This document shows positions 7,627-15,647 of a stretch of DNA of 39,413 nucleotides, piece by piece. Every line of letters begins with the position of its first letter. Within the stretch, counting starts at the first letter, position 1. Made by a program: the position numbers and the translations under genes. The stretch spans positions 1 through 39,413 of the forward strand of contig CAKTTR010000008.1 of the NCBI GenBank assembly GCA_934615645.1. Direction: 5' to 3'. The notes below the pieces were generated by a model. It was not told the DNA's origin, did no database searches, and saw nothing but the letters and a program-made list of their open reading frames with translations. Source of the stretch: an uncultured Oscillospiraceae bacterium (GTDB lineage Bacteria > Bacillota > Clostridia > Oscillospirales > Oscillospiraceae).

Positions 7627-8517
7627 TTACTGCAGCGCGGTGAAGCCGACGCCCTCGAAAATCGCAGAGACTTCCGGTGTTTTCAGGTATTCCAGGAACG
7701 CCTGCGCGGCTTCCTGATGCTTGGAGGTGTTCAGCACGGCGGCGGGGTAAATGACCTGGCCGCACATGTCCGCTGTGGCGGAGTCGACGACGGTCAGACC
7801 GGCAGAGTAAGCGTCGGTACAGTAGATGACGCCGCAGTCAACGGTGCCCTCCGAGACCTGGGTGGTGACTTCCTTGACGTTGCTGCCGTAGGTGATATGA
7901 CCGGCAGCGGCCAGGGCAGCCTCATCTAGCTCATAGTAGGCGAGAATCTTCTGTGTGTACTGGCCGACGGGAACGTCCTCGTTGCCCATGGCTAGCAGGA
8001 TGCTGCCGTCCTTCAGCTTCTGGGCCATGTCGTCAAAGGAGGTAACGCCATTTTCCACGCCATCCGGAACGCAGAGGGTGACTTTGTTTTCCAGAATATC
8101 AAAGCGGCTGCCTTCCAGGACAAAATCCAGGCCTTCCGTGTTGACCGACGGGTCGGCGCTGATGTCCAACTCGTTCATCTGCTTCTGACCGGCAGAGATG
8201 AAGATATCGCAGTCTGCACCGGACTGGATCTGGGTCTTCAGCGTGCCGGAGGAGTCGAAGTTGAAGGTCAGCGTGACATTCGGGGCTACGTCGCGATACA
8301 GTTCCGCGATCTGGTTCAGGGTCTCCGTCATGGAGGCGGCGGCAAAGACGATCAGCTCGACCGGCTCGGCGTCCGTGGTTTCGTCCGGTACGTCGCTGCC
8401 TGGGGTATCTGTCTGGGTGGTGTCTGGCGTCGAGCCAGGGTCGTCTGTTTTGCCACAGCCAGCGCACAGGCAGACCAGCATAGCCAAGGCCAGCAATAGT
8501 GCGATCCATTTTTTCAT
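7627..8517 (-). CDS. modA: Molybdate ABC transporter substrate-binding lipoprotein ModA
   Basis: 296 residues. Extracellular lipoprotein that captures molybdate or tungstate. The start MKKWIALLLALAML leads into a lipobox (LCAGC), then a Ser/Thr/Asp-rich linker (residues about 28-50), then the ModA fold: LIVFAAASMTETLNQIAELY, FDSSGTLKTQIQSGADCDIFIS, VDCGVIYCTDAYSAG and YPAAVLNTSKHQEAAQAFLEYL. ATG 8517 has GGGAAGGAA upstream; a longer frame adds 27 unrelated residues ahead of the signal peptide. First gene of the mod/moa operon, about 65 bases from the predicted transcription start. Confidence 0.96.
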   Translation of the reverse strand: MKKWIALLLALAMLVCLCAGCGKTDDPGSTPDTTQTDTPGSDVPDETTDAEPVELIVFAAASMTETLNQIAELYRDVAPNVTLTFNFDSSGTLKTQIQSGADCDIFISAGQKQMNELDISADPSVNTEGLDFVLEGSRFDILENKVTLCVPDGVENGVTSFDDMAQKLKDGSILLAMGNEDVPVGQYTQKILAYYELDEAALAAAGHITYGSNVKEVTTQVSEGTVDCGVIYCTDAYSAGLTVVDSATADMCGQVIYPAAVLNTSKHQEAAQAFLEYLKTPEVSAIFEGVGFTALQ

Positions 8518-8588
8518 TTCTATTCCTTCCCAAATGTATTTGCAATGATTACACTGCCATTTTGACGACAATGCGATCGATTGATTAA

Positions 8589-8617
8589 ATAATACCATTC
8601 GACGAGAAGAAAATCAA
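8589..8617 (-). promoter_or_regulatory. Sigma-A promoter of the mod/moa operon
   Basis: Read on the minus strand: -35 TTGATT (8612-8617), 17-base spacer, -10 TATTAT (8589-8594). It sits about 70 bases upstream of the modA start in AT-rich DNA. I saw no clear ModE-type box and the leader is short for a Moco riboswitch. Confidence 0.7.
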
Positions 8618-8680
8618 GCGAAAAAGTTCCGCAATGACGAATTGTTGTATTTTTAAAAGATAAACGATGGCGTAAAATTT

Positions 8681-8697
8681 GCCCGGCGCAGCCGGGC
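8681..8697 (-). terminator. Intrinsic terminator after rqcP (end of the recJ-rqcP run)
   Basis: GCCCGGC / GCCGGGC stem of 7 bp with a 3-base loop; on the minus strand it is followed by AAATTTTA. The T-tract is imperfect, so termination may be partial and could let some transcription run into the mod operon. Confidence 0.6.
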
Positions 8698-8720
8698 AAG
8701 CAAGATACAGCATGGCGGCG

Positions 8721-8966
8721 TTACTCCGGAATCTCCCGGTACATGCCGGCCGCGTCGTCCTTGCGGACGTTGTCCGCCACCTGCAGCACTTCGACTTTCA
8801 GCGTGCGGCTTCCGAAGGCGATGGCAATCTCGTCGCCAGGCTTGACGGCGTAAGACGCCTTGGCTGGCTTGCCGTTGACGCTGATGCGGGCATTGTCGCA
8901 GGCCTCGTTAGCGACGGTCCGCCGCTTGATAAGGCGGGAAACCTTTAGAAATTTATCCAGACGCAT
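8721..8966 (-). CDS. rqcP: RqcP (YabO) S4-domain ribosome quality-control factor
   Basis: 81 residues, a single S4 RNA-binding domain. RqcP works with RqcH on obstructed 50S subunits during Ala-tailing in Firmicutes. MRLDKFLKVSRLIKRR is almost the textbook start, followed by RISVNGKPAKASYAVKPGDE and a C-terminal AAGMYREI. ATG 8966 with AGGAGCG upstream is chosen; a longer frame adds 13 residues across the upstream hairpin. The spoVB-mazG-rqcP order matches yabM-yabN-yabO of Bacillus subtilis, here with hup inserted. Confidence 0.95.
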   Translation of the reverse strand: MRLDKFLKVSRLIKRRTVANEACDNARISVNGKPAKASYAVKPGDEIAIAFGSRTLKVEVLQVADNVRKDDAAGMYREIPE

Positions 8967-8991
8967 ACATTGCGCTCCTTTCTGGGCAAAA

Positions 8992-9017
8992 CGGCGCGGG
9001 TGCATGCACCCGCGCCG
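8992..9017 (-). terminator. Strong hairpin between hup and rqcP (terminator or attenuator)
   Basis: Perfect 26-base palindrome with arms CGGCGCGGGTGCA and its complement; on the minus strand it is followed by TTTTGCCC. It lies between the hup stop and the rqcP ribosome-binding site, so it probably lets hup be made in excess over rqcP. Confidence 0.65.
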
Positions 9018-9028
9018 GACGATTTGCT

Positions 9029-9304
9029 TTATTTTGCGACGGTATCTTTCAGGGCCTTGCCAGCCTTGAAGACCGGAAGCTTGGAAGCAGGAATCTCAAT
9101 CTCTTCCTTCGTTCTCGGGTTGCGGCCAGTGCGGGCAGCGCGCTCTTTGACTTCGAAGGTACCGAAGCCGACCAACTGGACCTTGTCGCCCTCGGACAGC
9201 GCGCCAGAAATAGCATCCAGCGTAGCACAGACAGCCTTCTCAGCATCCTTCTTGGCAGAGCCCGTCAGCTCAGCGACTTTTGCGATCAATTCCGTTTTGT
9301 TCAT
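9029..9304 (-). CDS. hup: HU family DNA-binding protein
   Basis: 91 residues, the standard HU length. HU dimers bend and compact DNA. Starts MNKTELIAKVAELTG, has VQLVGFGTFEVKERAAR and the DNA-binding arm GRNPRTKEEIEIPASK, and ends VFKAGKALKDTV. The arm and the intercalating Pro are intact. ATG 9304 has AGAGGATA upstream. A long open frame upstream to 9745 is only a mazG shadow. It lies 34 bases after mazG; its own hairpin follows. Confidence 0.97.
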   Translation of the reverse strand: MNKTELIAKVAELTGSAKKDAEKAVCATLDAISGALSEGDKVQLVGFGTFEVKERAARTGRNPRTKEEIEIPASKLPVFKAGKALKDTVAK

Positions 9305-9338
9305 AATTCGTATCCTCTTTTCTTTGTGTAATGCGATC

Positions 9339-10064
9339 TCATTTTTGTGTCTGCGCGATGGACTCTCGCGCTGCGATTTGCTGCATGTAGCCTTCGCAGG
9401 CTTGGTGCAGGCACTGCTCCGGGTCCAGCGAAAGGCACTGGGCCAGTTGGGCGGCGGAAAAGAGCAAGGTACCCAGCTGCGCTCCAATGTCCTGCCCGGC
9501 GGCACAGGCCGCCTGCAGCGCGGTATGGGCGTCCGCCAATTGGGCGGCGGCGGCCTGCGGCGTCTGCGGGTCCAGCGGCGCGGCTTTTTTGCAAAGCTTT
9601 TCCGCGCGCCACAGCCCCGGCAGGGTCTTGCAAACGGCCTGCATTTGAGCGGTGACGGTCGGATTGCCGCGCAGCTCGCGCTTGCGCGCCTCCCAGCCCT
9701 CCAGGGCCTGGGTCTCGTCCGGCCGGGCGGCGCCCGATGCGCCAAACAGGAACGGATGCCGCACGATGAGCTTTTTACAGATCCCGTCGATCACGTCGTC
9801 CATAGAAAAGCGCCCGGCTTCCCGCTCCAGATCCGCGTGAAATACCACCTGGTAAAGGACATCTCCCAGCTCTTCCTGCAGATGGGGCGCATCATTTTCG
9901 TCGATGGCCTCACAGGCTTCCGCCGTCTCCTCCAAAAAGCAGCGGCGGATGGAGTGATGGTTCTGCGCGCTGTCCCACGGGCAGCCGCCGGGCTGCCGCA
10001 AGAATTGCACCAGCTGCAGCAGGTCTGCATAGGTATAATGCTCTTTTTCTTTAAAATCTATCAT
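9339..10064 (-). CDS. mazG: MazG-family nucleoside triphosphate pyrophosphohydrolase
   Basis: 241 residues, close to E. coli MazG (263), without the methylase domain of YabN. MazG hydrolyses (d)NTPs to NMP and PPi. The N-terminal domain is canonical: CPWDSAQNHHSI, the metal motif LEETAEACEAI (E45, E46, E49) and EELGDVLYQVVFHA (E64, E65, D68), then KKLIVRHPFLFG. The C-terminal half keeps the domain shape (LLFSAAQLAQCLSLDPEQCL) but the expected E-E-x-G-D is AQLGT (195-199) and no clear EExxE is seen, so this second domain looks degenerate. The ribosome-binding site is weak (GAAAG). 45 bases after spoVB. Confidence 0.9.
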   Translation of the reverse strand: MIDFKEKEHYTYADLLQLVQFLRQPGGCPWDSAQNHHSIRRCFLEETAEACEAIDENDAPHLQEELGDVLYQVVFHADLEREAGRFSMDDVIDGICKKLIVRHPFLFGASGAARPDETQALEGWEARKRELRGNPTVTAQMQAVCKTLPGLWRAEKLCKKAAPLDPQTPQAAAAQLADAHTALQAACAAGQDIGAQLGTLLFSAAQLAQCLSLDPEQCLHQACEGYMQQIAARESIAQTQK

Positions 10065-10109
10065 ACTTTATCACACTTTCTTGCCTATGACAAGTAAAAA
10101 TGGGAAATT

Positions 10110-11714
10110 TTATCGAATTCGCAGGATTTTTGCGATTTTTTCACCCTTCGGCAGGAGCGCGCAGTCGTCTGCGGTGATGATCTTCAGCACGACGACCAGA
10201 ACGAGGTAGATAACGCCCGCCACGGCAATGGCCAGCAGGCAGTCGATCCGCTGCGAGGGGATGACGGCGCTGACCAGCTTGTAGGCCAAGATCGCGACCG
10301 CACCCATGATAAGGGACGCCAGCAGGGGCTTTGCCAGCAGCCGCGGGACGGAGAGCTTCGAGTGGAGCTTCCGTCGCAACGCGATGAGGTTCAGCAGCGT
10401 GATGGCGATATAGCAGCACAGCGTGCCGATGGCCGCGCCGACGATATTGATGGCCGGATTGCCGACGAGAATAAAGTTAACGATGATCTTTACAACGCCG
10501 CCCAGCAGCATATTGATAACCGGGGTCATGACATCGCCGTGGGCCTGCATAATGGCGTTGGTGACCAGCACCAGCGAGTTAAAGATCACGGCCACGCCCA
10601 GAATCGCCAGGACCGGCCGCGCCGTGAGCAGGCTGGTGGCGGTGTAGGAGCTGAGCAGCTGATAGACCGGGCCCGATAGGCAGGCAAGCCCCATTGCGCA
10701 GGGCAGCGCGATCAGCGCCATGACGCGGATGGCGGAATCCTCGACCATCCGGACGCCCCGGTTGTTTTTCATCGCCAGGTGGCCCGTCACTGCGGGGATA
10801 ACGCTGATGGTGATGGAGGTGATAAAAGCGCAGGGCAGGTTGAAGATCGTCTGGCAGTAGTTATAGATGCCCTTGAGGACATCCGCCTCCGCCTGGGTAA
10901 ACCCGGCGGCGCCTTTGAGACGATACATATAAATAATCGCGTCCAGCAGATTGATGAGCTGCAGCCCAGCCGAGCCGATGGTGATGGGGATCGCGATGTA
11001 CAGAAGCTGGCGCAGCGTCGCCTTTTTGCTCTTGCAATGGCCACCGGCCGCCGCGAGCTGCCGCTCCGCCTGCCGGTGCTTGCGGGAGAGATAGAGCGTG
11101 GCAATGACTGTCCCGACGGTGACGCCTAAGATCGCGCCACCTGCGGCCAGGGGGACATTGTTCCACTTTTTCATGATGATCCAGGCGGCGGTCAGGCCGA
11201 TGAAGAGCTTGCAGAGTGCTTCCATGACCTGGCTGATGGACGTCGGGAGCATATTGCTCTGCCCCTGGAAGAAGCCCCGGTAGGAGGAGATCATACCGAT
11301 AAACAGCACCGCCGGAGACAGCGCCAGTACGGCGTACCAAGCGTCCCGCTGGCCCAGGAGACTGGCCAGCTGCTTGCAGAAGATGGCCATCCCGGCAAAC
11401 CCGACCAGGCCCAGCACCAGGAAGACGGAAAACGAGACCTTATAGATCCGCTTGATCTGGGCGTATTCTCCCAGGGCCTGGGCCTCGGAGATCATCCGGC
11501 TCATGGCCACCGGCAGGCCGGTGGTGGAGATCATCAGAAGGACGGAGTAGATATCATAGGCTGTTGTAAAATAGCCGTAGCCCGCCTCGTGGATGACCAT
11601 TTGCAGCGGGATCTTGAAAAACATCCCGATCAGCTTCACGACGGCAGTGGCCAGTGCCAGCACGGCGGCGCCGCCTAGGAAGCTCTGCTTTTTCATAGGC
11701 ATTTCATTGCTCAT
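10110..11714 (-). CDS. spoVB: SpoVB-type polysaccharide/lipid flippase (MOP superfamily)
   Basis: 534 residues, about 14 membrane helices, the size of SpoVB/YabM/MurJ2-type flippases of the MOP exporter superfamily. These move lipid-linked cell-wall precursors across the membrane; SpoVB is needed for spore cortex. FLGGAAVLALATAVVKLIGMFFKIPL, GYGYFTTAYDIYSVLLM and FFQGQSNMLPTSISQVMEAL are typical family blocks. The start overlaps the amidohydrolase stop (ATGA). Position just ahead of mazG-(hup)-rqcP favours the YabM/SpoVB subgroup; YabM is the closest positional counterpart, so the exact paralogue name is uncertain. Confidence 0.85.
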   Translation of the reverse strand: MSNEMPMKKQSFLGGAAVLALATAVVKLIGMFFKIPLQMVIHEAGYGYFTTAYDIYSVLLMISTTGLPVAMSRMISEAQALGEYAQIKRIYKVSFSVFLVLGLVGFAGMAIFCKQLASLLGQRDAWYAVLALSPAVLFIGMISSYRGFFQGQSNMLPTSISQVMEALCKLFIGLTAAWIIMKKWNNVPLAAGGAILGVTVGTVIATLYLSRKHRQAERQLAAAGGHCKSKKATLRQLLYIAIPITIGSAGLQLINLLDAIIYMYRLKGAAGFTQAEADVLKGIYNYCQTIFNLPCAFITSITISVIPAVTGHLAMKNNRGVRMVEDSAIRVMALIALPCAMGLACLSGPVYQLLSSYTATSLLTARPVLAILGVAVIFNSLVLVTNAIMQAHGDVMTPVINMLLGGVVKIIVNFILVGNPAINIVGAAIGTLCCYIAITLLNLIALRRKLHSKLSVPRLLAKPLLASLIMGAVAILAYKLVSAVIPSQRIDCLLAIAVAGVIYLVLVVVLKIITADDCALLPKGEKIAKILRIR

Positions 11715-13054
11715 TGTTCCGCTCCTTTCGGTTCGTCCGCCGCGGCGGGCTGCTGGGCCGGTTCAGAAAACATCGTTTCGATCCCGTATTGGGTCAGCTC
11801 ATTCACGGCGCTGGCCAGATCCAGCGTGGGGAATTTGCCGCCGGCGTAGACCACCTTGCCCCGGACTATCGTCAGGCAGACATCCTGCCCGCTGGCGTTG
11901 TGGACCAGCGCGGAGAGCAGGTCGTGGCAGGGGATGAGGTGCGGTGCGGTGAAGTCCAGCAGGATGAGGTCCGCATCCATGCCGGGGCGGATCTGGCCGC
12001 AGTTGGCTTCCCGCCCCTGGGCCCGGGCCCCGCAGATGGTGGCCATGGTCAGGAGCGCCGCCGGGGGCAGCGCGTGGGCTGCGTGTTCAGATGCCAGCGC
12101 GGCGGCGCGCATCTGGGCAAAGAGGTCGATCGTTCCGCCATAGATCGGGCCGTCAGACCCCAGGGCGACGTTCAGGCCGCACTGCAGCAGCGCCGGGATA
12201 TCCGGCAGCGGCTGCGCCTGCCGCAGGGCGGCGACGGGGGTATAGACAATCGTCGCCCCGTGGCGCGCCAGGCACTGCCGGTCCTCCGGCGTCAGGGCCC
12301 CGCCGCCTGCGGCGGCGACTCGCTTGCCGAAGAGCCTGTGGCAGTCCAGCAGCTGGGCGGGCGGCATGCCGTAGCGGTCCAGGCAGCGGTCGCATTCGGC
12401 CGCCGTCTGGCCCAGGTGCAGCTGCAGGCCGAGCCCTTCCTGGGCGGCATAACGTCCCAGGGCCTCCCAGAGCTGGTAGCCGCTGGTGTATTCGCTGTGA
12501 ATGCCCGCCTCGATCTGCAGGCGGCCGCCGTCAAAGCCTGCCCAGCGGCGGTGCAGCTCCTGCAGCTGCTGGCCGGGCAGGTCTTCGTCCAAATCAAATT
12601 CTTCCTCGTACCACTCTGCCGCCGGGGCCAGGTTGCATTTGATGCCGCTGTCCGCTGCGACCTGGGCGATGGGGCCGCAGAAGCGGTCCAGAACGCTCAG
12701 GGAGGTGATCCCGCTGCGCAGGGCCTCGGCGATCGAGAGGGTCGCCGCCGCTGCGGCGATGCGCCGGTCCATCCGGTCAAGCTTGGGCAGCAGCTGGGTC
12801 TCCAGCCGCTCAAGTTTGGGCAGATCGTCGCGGTAGTTGCGCAAGATGGCGTGGGTCAGATGGCAATGGGCGTCGATCAGGCCGGGCATCAGCACCAAGC
12901 CAGTGGCGTCCATGATTTTTTTCGGTTTTTCCACCGGGGCAGCTTTGCCGAGAAAGCTGATCTTGCCGCCGGTGATCCCGACAAAGGCGTCGGGCAGGAC
13001 ACGCAGGTCCGCATCCATGGTCAGGACCGTTGCGCCGGAAATCAGAAGATCCAT
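11711..13054 (-). CDS. Amidohydrolase-family protein (SsnA/MtaD-like) with altered active site
   Basis: 447 residues. The fold matches metal-dependent amidohydrolases that deaminate adenosine-type substrates (MtaD/SsnA group): N-terminal beta-sandwich DLLISGATVLTMDADLRV, LVLMPGLIDAHCHLTHAIL with the HxH pair (H63, H65), LQLHLGQTAAE with H213, and VALGSDG with D301. But where the family has AHCVHLT the sequence is AGGGALT (His to Gly at 250), and the usual Glu in HLSET is Gln (HLGQT, 216). Two key residues are therefore missing, so activity is doubtful or changed. AGGAAGGAG precedes ATG 13054. Coupled to spoVB by an ATGA overlap; 42 bases after hemZ with a small 7-bp hairpin between. Confidence 0.85.
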   Translation of the reverse strand: MDLLISGATVLTMDADLRVLPDAFVGITGGKISFLGKAAPVEKPKKIMDATGLVLMPGLIDAHCHLTHAILRNYRDDLPKLERLETQLLPKLDRMDRRIAAAAATLSIAEALRSGITSLSVLDRFCGPIAQVAADSGIKCNLAPAAEWYEEEFDLDEDLPGQQLQELHRRWAGFDGGRLQIEAGIHSEYTSGYQLWEALGRYAAQEGLGLQLHLGQTAAECDRCLDRYGMPPAQLLDCHRLFGKRVAAAGGGALTPEDRQCLARHGATIVYTPVAALRQAQPLPDIPALLQCGLNVALGSDGPIYGGTIDLFAQMRAAALASEHAAHALPPAALLTMATICGARAQGREANCGQIRPGMDADLILLDFTAPHLIPCHDLLSALVHNASGQDVCLTIVRGKVVYAGGKFPTLDLASAVNELTQYGIETMFSEPAQQPAAADEPKGAEQ

Positions 13055-13096
13055 AGGCTCCTTCCTGCCGCCGGGGGCGGCATGGAGAAATGCGTA

Positions 13097-14557
13097 TCAG
13101 GCCTGCTGCGCCAGCAGGCGGAAGATCTCCTCCTTCTGGGCCAGGACGGTATCCAGCCGTTCAATGTATTGGGCGGGGTACTTGGGGTTGTGAAACCGCT
13201 CCAGCTTACCGCCGGGCAGGTTGACCTTGTTCATCCCGCCGCCGCCCAGGGAGAGGATCGTGTGCATTTCCTCCATCATATAAATATTATACAGGCCGAT
13301 GTCATGATGCTTGCACCAGCCAACGTTTTCAAAATTGCCGGACATATATTTCTGCCGGTAGAGATAATACGGGGTATACCCGGCGCTGCGGAGCATCTGC
13401 GCAGCGTCCGCCAGCATTTGGGCGACGTCGCAGTCCGACGGTAGGCCGCCGCGGCTTTCAAACAGTGCCGCGCCTTTTTTCAGTGCCAGGGTATGGACGG
13501 TGATATTGCTAGGCCCCAGCTCCAGCGCCTGCTCCAGGGACGCGGCAAAGCGGGACGGGGTATCGCCGGGCAGACCGGCGATGAAATCCATATTGATGCT
13601 GGAAAAACCGGCGTCCACCGCCTGCCGGTAGGCCCGGCGGACGTCAGAGGCCGTATGGCGGCGACCGATGGCGGCCAGCACGGTATCGTCCATTGTCTGG
13701 GGATTGATGCTCGTCCGGGCACAGCCCTTGCTGCGGATGAGGCGGAGCTTTTCCGCGTCCAGCGTGTCTGGTCGGCCGCCCTCGACGGTGTATTCCAGAA
13801 GACGGCTGCCATCGAAGGCGTCGCCGATGGCGTCCATCAGGCGGCCCATTTGGGCGGCGGAGAGGGTCGTCGGCGTGCCGCCGCCCATATAGAGGGTGCG
13901 GATGCGGTAGGGGGAATCTGCCAGCAGCTTGCCGGTATATTGGATCTCCCGGATCAGCGCGTCCAGATACGGCTCCAGAAGTTCGGAGAACCGCTCGACA
14001 GATTGGCTGACGAAGCTGCAATAGATGCAGCGCGACGGGCAGAACGGAATGCCGATATAGGCGGAAAGGTCCGTCGGCTCCAGCAGCCCCGCCGCTTCGA
14101 CACTGGCTGCCGAGGCGTCAAGGCAGAGCGCTCGCCGGGCGGGGCTGACGTAGAAGGTATCGCGCAGCAGCTTGTCGGCAGAACGGCGGTCGCCGCCGGC
14201 TAAAAGATGCTGCGTTGTCAGCTTCGTGGGCCGGACACCGGAGAGCGCACCCCAGGCCGGGGGCGCGTCCAGCAGCTGGACGGCGGCCAGATAATAGCTC
14301 TGCTGCAAAATGCGCCGCAGAAGGGTCGGCGTCTGCCGGTCCCGGCGCAGGCGGCGGCTGGCTCTGGCTGTTTTGCCGCCGCGGGTGATCGTGCATGTCG
14401 CTGTCAGCCATTGGGGGCCGGTGTGCAGCGCAGAGACGGCGCCGTCTTCCCCAGCCGGGAAGGGCGCTTTGACAAACTCCAGCGGCTGGCCGAAGAGGGC
14501 CAGCTGCAGCTGCTCCACGGCGTAACGGCAGTCGTGGCCCTGCAGATATAGCTTCAT
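13097..14557 (-). CDS. hemZ: HemZ-type coproporphyrinogen III oxidase-like radical SAM protein
   Basis: 486 residues, the HemZ length (longer than HemN because of a 150-residue N-terminal region). The radical SAM cluster motif is CPSRCIYCSF near residue 172, with MGGGTPTTL, SINPQTMDD and FIAGLPGDTP after it, all HemN/HemZ family blocks. GALSGVRPTKL in the N-terminal region is characteristic of HemZ. It may oxidise coproporphyrinogen III or act as a related radical SAM enzyme; the real substrate in anaerobes is not settled. Start overlaps the MBL stop (ATGA) and AGGAGG lies upstream. The order relA-dtd-MBL-hemZ is common in Clostridia. Confidence 0.93.
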   Translation of the reverse strand: MKLYLQGHDCRYAVEQLQLALFGQPLEFVKAPFPAGEDGAVSALHTGPQWLTATCTITRGGKTARASRRLRRDRQTPTLLRRILQQSYYLAAVQLLDAPPAWGALSGVRPTKLTTQHLLAGGDRRSADKLLRDTFYVSPARRALCLDASAASVEAAGLLEPTDLSAYIGIPFCPSRCIYCSFVSQSVERFSELLEPYLDALIREIQYTGKLLADSPYRIRTLYMGGGTPTTLSAAQMGRLMDAIGDAFDGSRLLEYTVEGGRPDTLDAEKLRLIRSKGCARTSINPQTMDDTVLAAIGRRHTASDVRRAYRQAVDAGFSSINMDFIAGLPGDTPSRFAASLEQALELGPSNITVHTLALKKGAALFESRGGLPSDCDVAQMLADAAQMLRSAGYTPYYLYRQKYMSGNFENVGWCKHHDIGLYNIYMMEEMHTILSLGGGGMNKVNLPGGKLERFHNPKYPAQYIERLDTVLAQKEEIFRLLAQQA

Positions 14558-15156
14558 TGGCCACGGGCCTCCTGCATAAAGGCATTATAGAGCTGCTCCC
14601 GGCGGAGGGTCGTCGCCTCGCCGTGGCCGGGCAGGACCTGGTAGTCCCGCTGGATCTCTGCAAGGCGCTGCAGGGAGCGGCACATGTCCTTCCAGCTGCC
14701 GCCGGGGCCGTCGGTCCGGCCGCAGCTGCCTTTAAAGAGCGTATCGCCGGAGAAGAGGACATCCTCACAGAGCAGGCAGACCGAGCCCGGGGTATGGCCC
14801 GGCGTTTCGATCACGTGGAACCGCAGCGTGCCAAAGGTCAAATCATCGCCCTCGGCGTAAAAATCTGTGTAGCACAGCTGCCCGGCGGTGATATACGGCG
14901 GCAGCTGGGTGTCTTTCTGGCACAGGTAGACCTTGCAGCCCAGCTCAGCGTACAGCGGTGCAACGCCGCCGACATGGTCAAAGTGGCCGTGGGTCAGCAG
15001 GATGGCCTGGGGCTGCAGCTGCAGCTGCGCCAGCTCCTGCGAGATAAGCTCCGGCGTATAGCCGGGGTCGATGACGACGCTGTCGCGCGTCGCCTCGTCG
15101 TAGACGATATAGCAATTGGTGGCGTATAAGCCAAGTGTCAGCTGTTTGATCTTCAT
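14554..15156 (-). CDS. Metallo-beta-lactamase fold hydrolase (glyoxalase II-like)
   Basis: 200 residues, a small stand-alone MBL-fold protein. Metal motif THGHFDHVGG (HxHxDH), further ligands in ETPGHTPGSVCL and FSGDTLFKGSCGRTD, and LPGHGEAT near the end match the glyoxalase II-like group. Substrate unknown; glyoxalase II activity is a possibility only. AGGGGGAAA precedes ATG 15156. Sits between dtd and hemZ, the usual place in Clostridia. Confidence 0.9.
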   Translation of the reverse strand: MKIKQLTLGLYATNCYIVYDEATRDSVVIDPGYTPELISQELAQLQLQPQAILLTHGHFDHVGGVAPLYAELGCKVYLCQKDTQLPPYITAGQLCYTDFYAEGDDLTFGTLRFHVIETPGHTPGSVCLLCEDVLFSGDTLFKGSCGRTDGPGGSWKDMCRSLQRLAEIQRDYQVLPGHGEATTLRREQLYNAFMQEARGQ

Positions 15157-15178
15157 ATCGTTTCCCCCTGCAGATCGC

Positions 15179-15628
15179 TTACATCAATTCCGCCGTGTCC
15201 AGGATGAGCGTGACCGGCCCGTCGTTGATGGAGGCAACGGCCATATCCGCGCCAAACTGCCCGTGCTGCGGCGGAAAACCGAGCTCTGCGCAGGTGCGCA
15301 GGAACAGCTCGTACATTTGCTCTCCCAAATCAGGTGCGGCGGCGCCGACAAAGCTGGGGCGGCGGCCCTTGCGGCAGTTGCCGTAGAGGGTAAATTGGCT
15401 GACGACCAGGACCTGGCCGCCGACATCAGCGAGGCTCCGGTTCATTTTGCCGTCGTCATCCTCAAAGATGCGCAGACCGAGGATCTTATCCGCCAGCTTC
15501 TGGCAGTGAGCGGGCGTATCCTCCGGGCCGACGCCCAGCAGGATCAAAAGGCCCTGACCGATGCTGCCGCAGACGGCGCCGTCAATTTTGACGCTGGCCT
15601 CTGTGACTCTTGTGACAACTGCTCGCAT
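15179..15628 (-). CDS. dtd: D-aminoacyl-tRNA deacylase
   Basis: 149 residues, standard DTD length. Removes D-amino acids, and Gly from tRNA-Ala, to keep translation chirally clean. Begins MRAVVTRVTEASVKIDG; the catalytic SQFTLYGNCRKGRRPSF and the INDGPVTL motif (family NxGPVT) are both intact. AGGAGGG precedes ATG 15628, 19 bases after relA. Confidence 0.96.
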   Translation of the reverse strand: MRAVVTRVTEASVKIDGAVCGSIGQGLLILLGVGPEDTPAHCQKLADKILGLRIFEDDDGKMNRSLADVGGQVLVVSQFTLYGNCRKGRRPSFVGAAAPDLGEQMYELFLRTCAELGFPPQHGQFGADMAVASINDGPVTLILDTAELM

Positions 15629-15647
15629 ACGGGGTACCCTCCTGTTC

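Noticed and set aside
8518..8680. Possible Moco or molybdate riboswitch before modA
   Set aside because: The leader after the predicted start is only about 65 bases and no multi-stem structure was seen.
11714..13444. Long plus-strand open frame antisense to the amidohydrolase and hemZ
   Set aside because: Low-complexity Gln/Gly/Arg-rich translation, typical of the antisense of GC-rich genes; the minus-strand proteins are clearly real.
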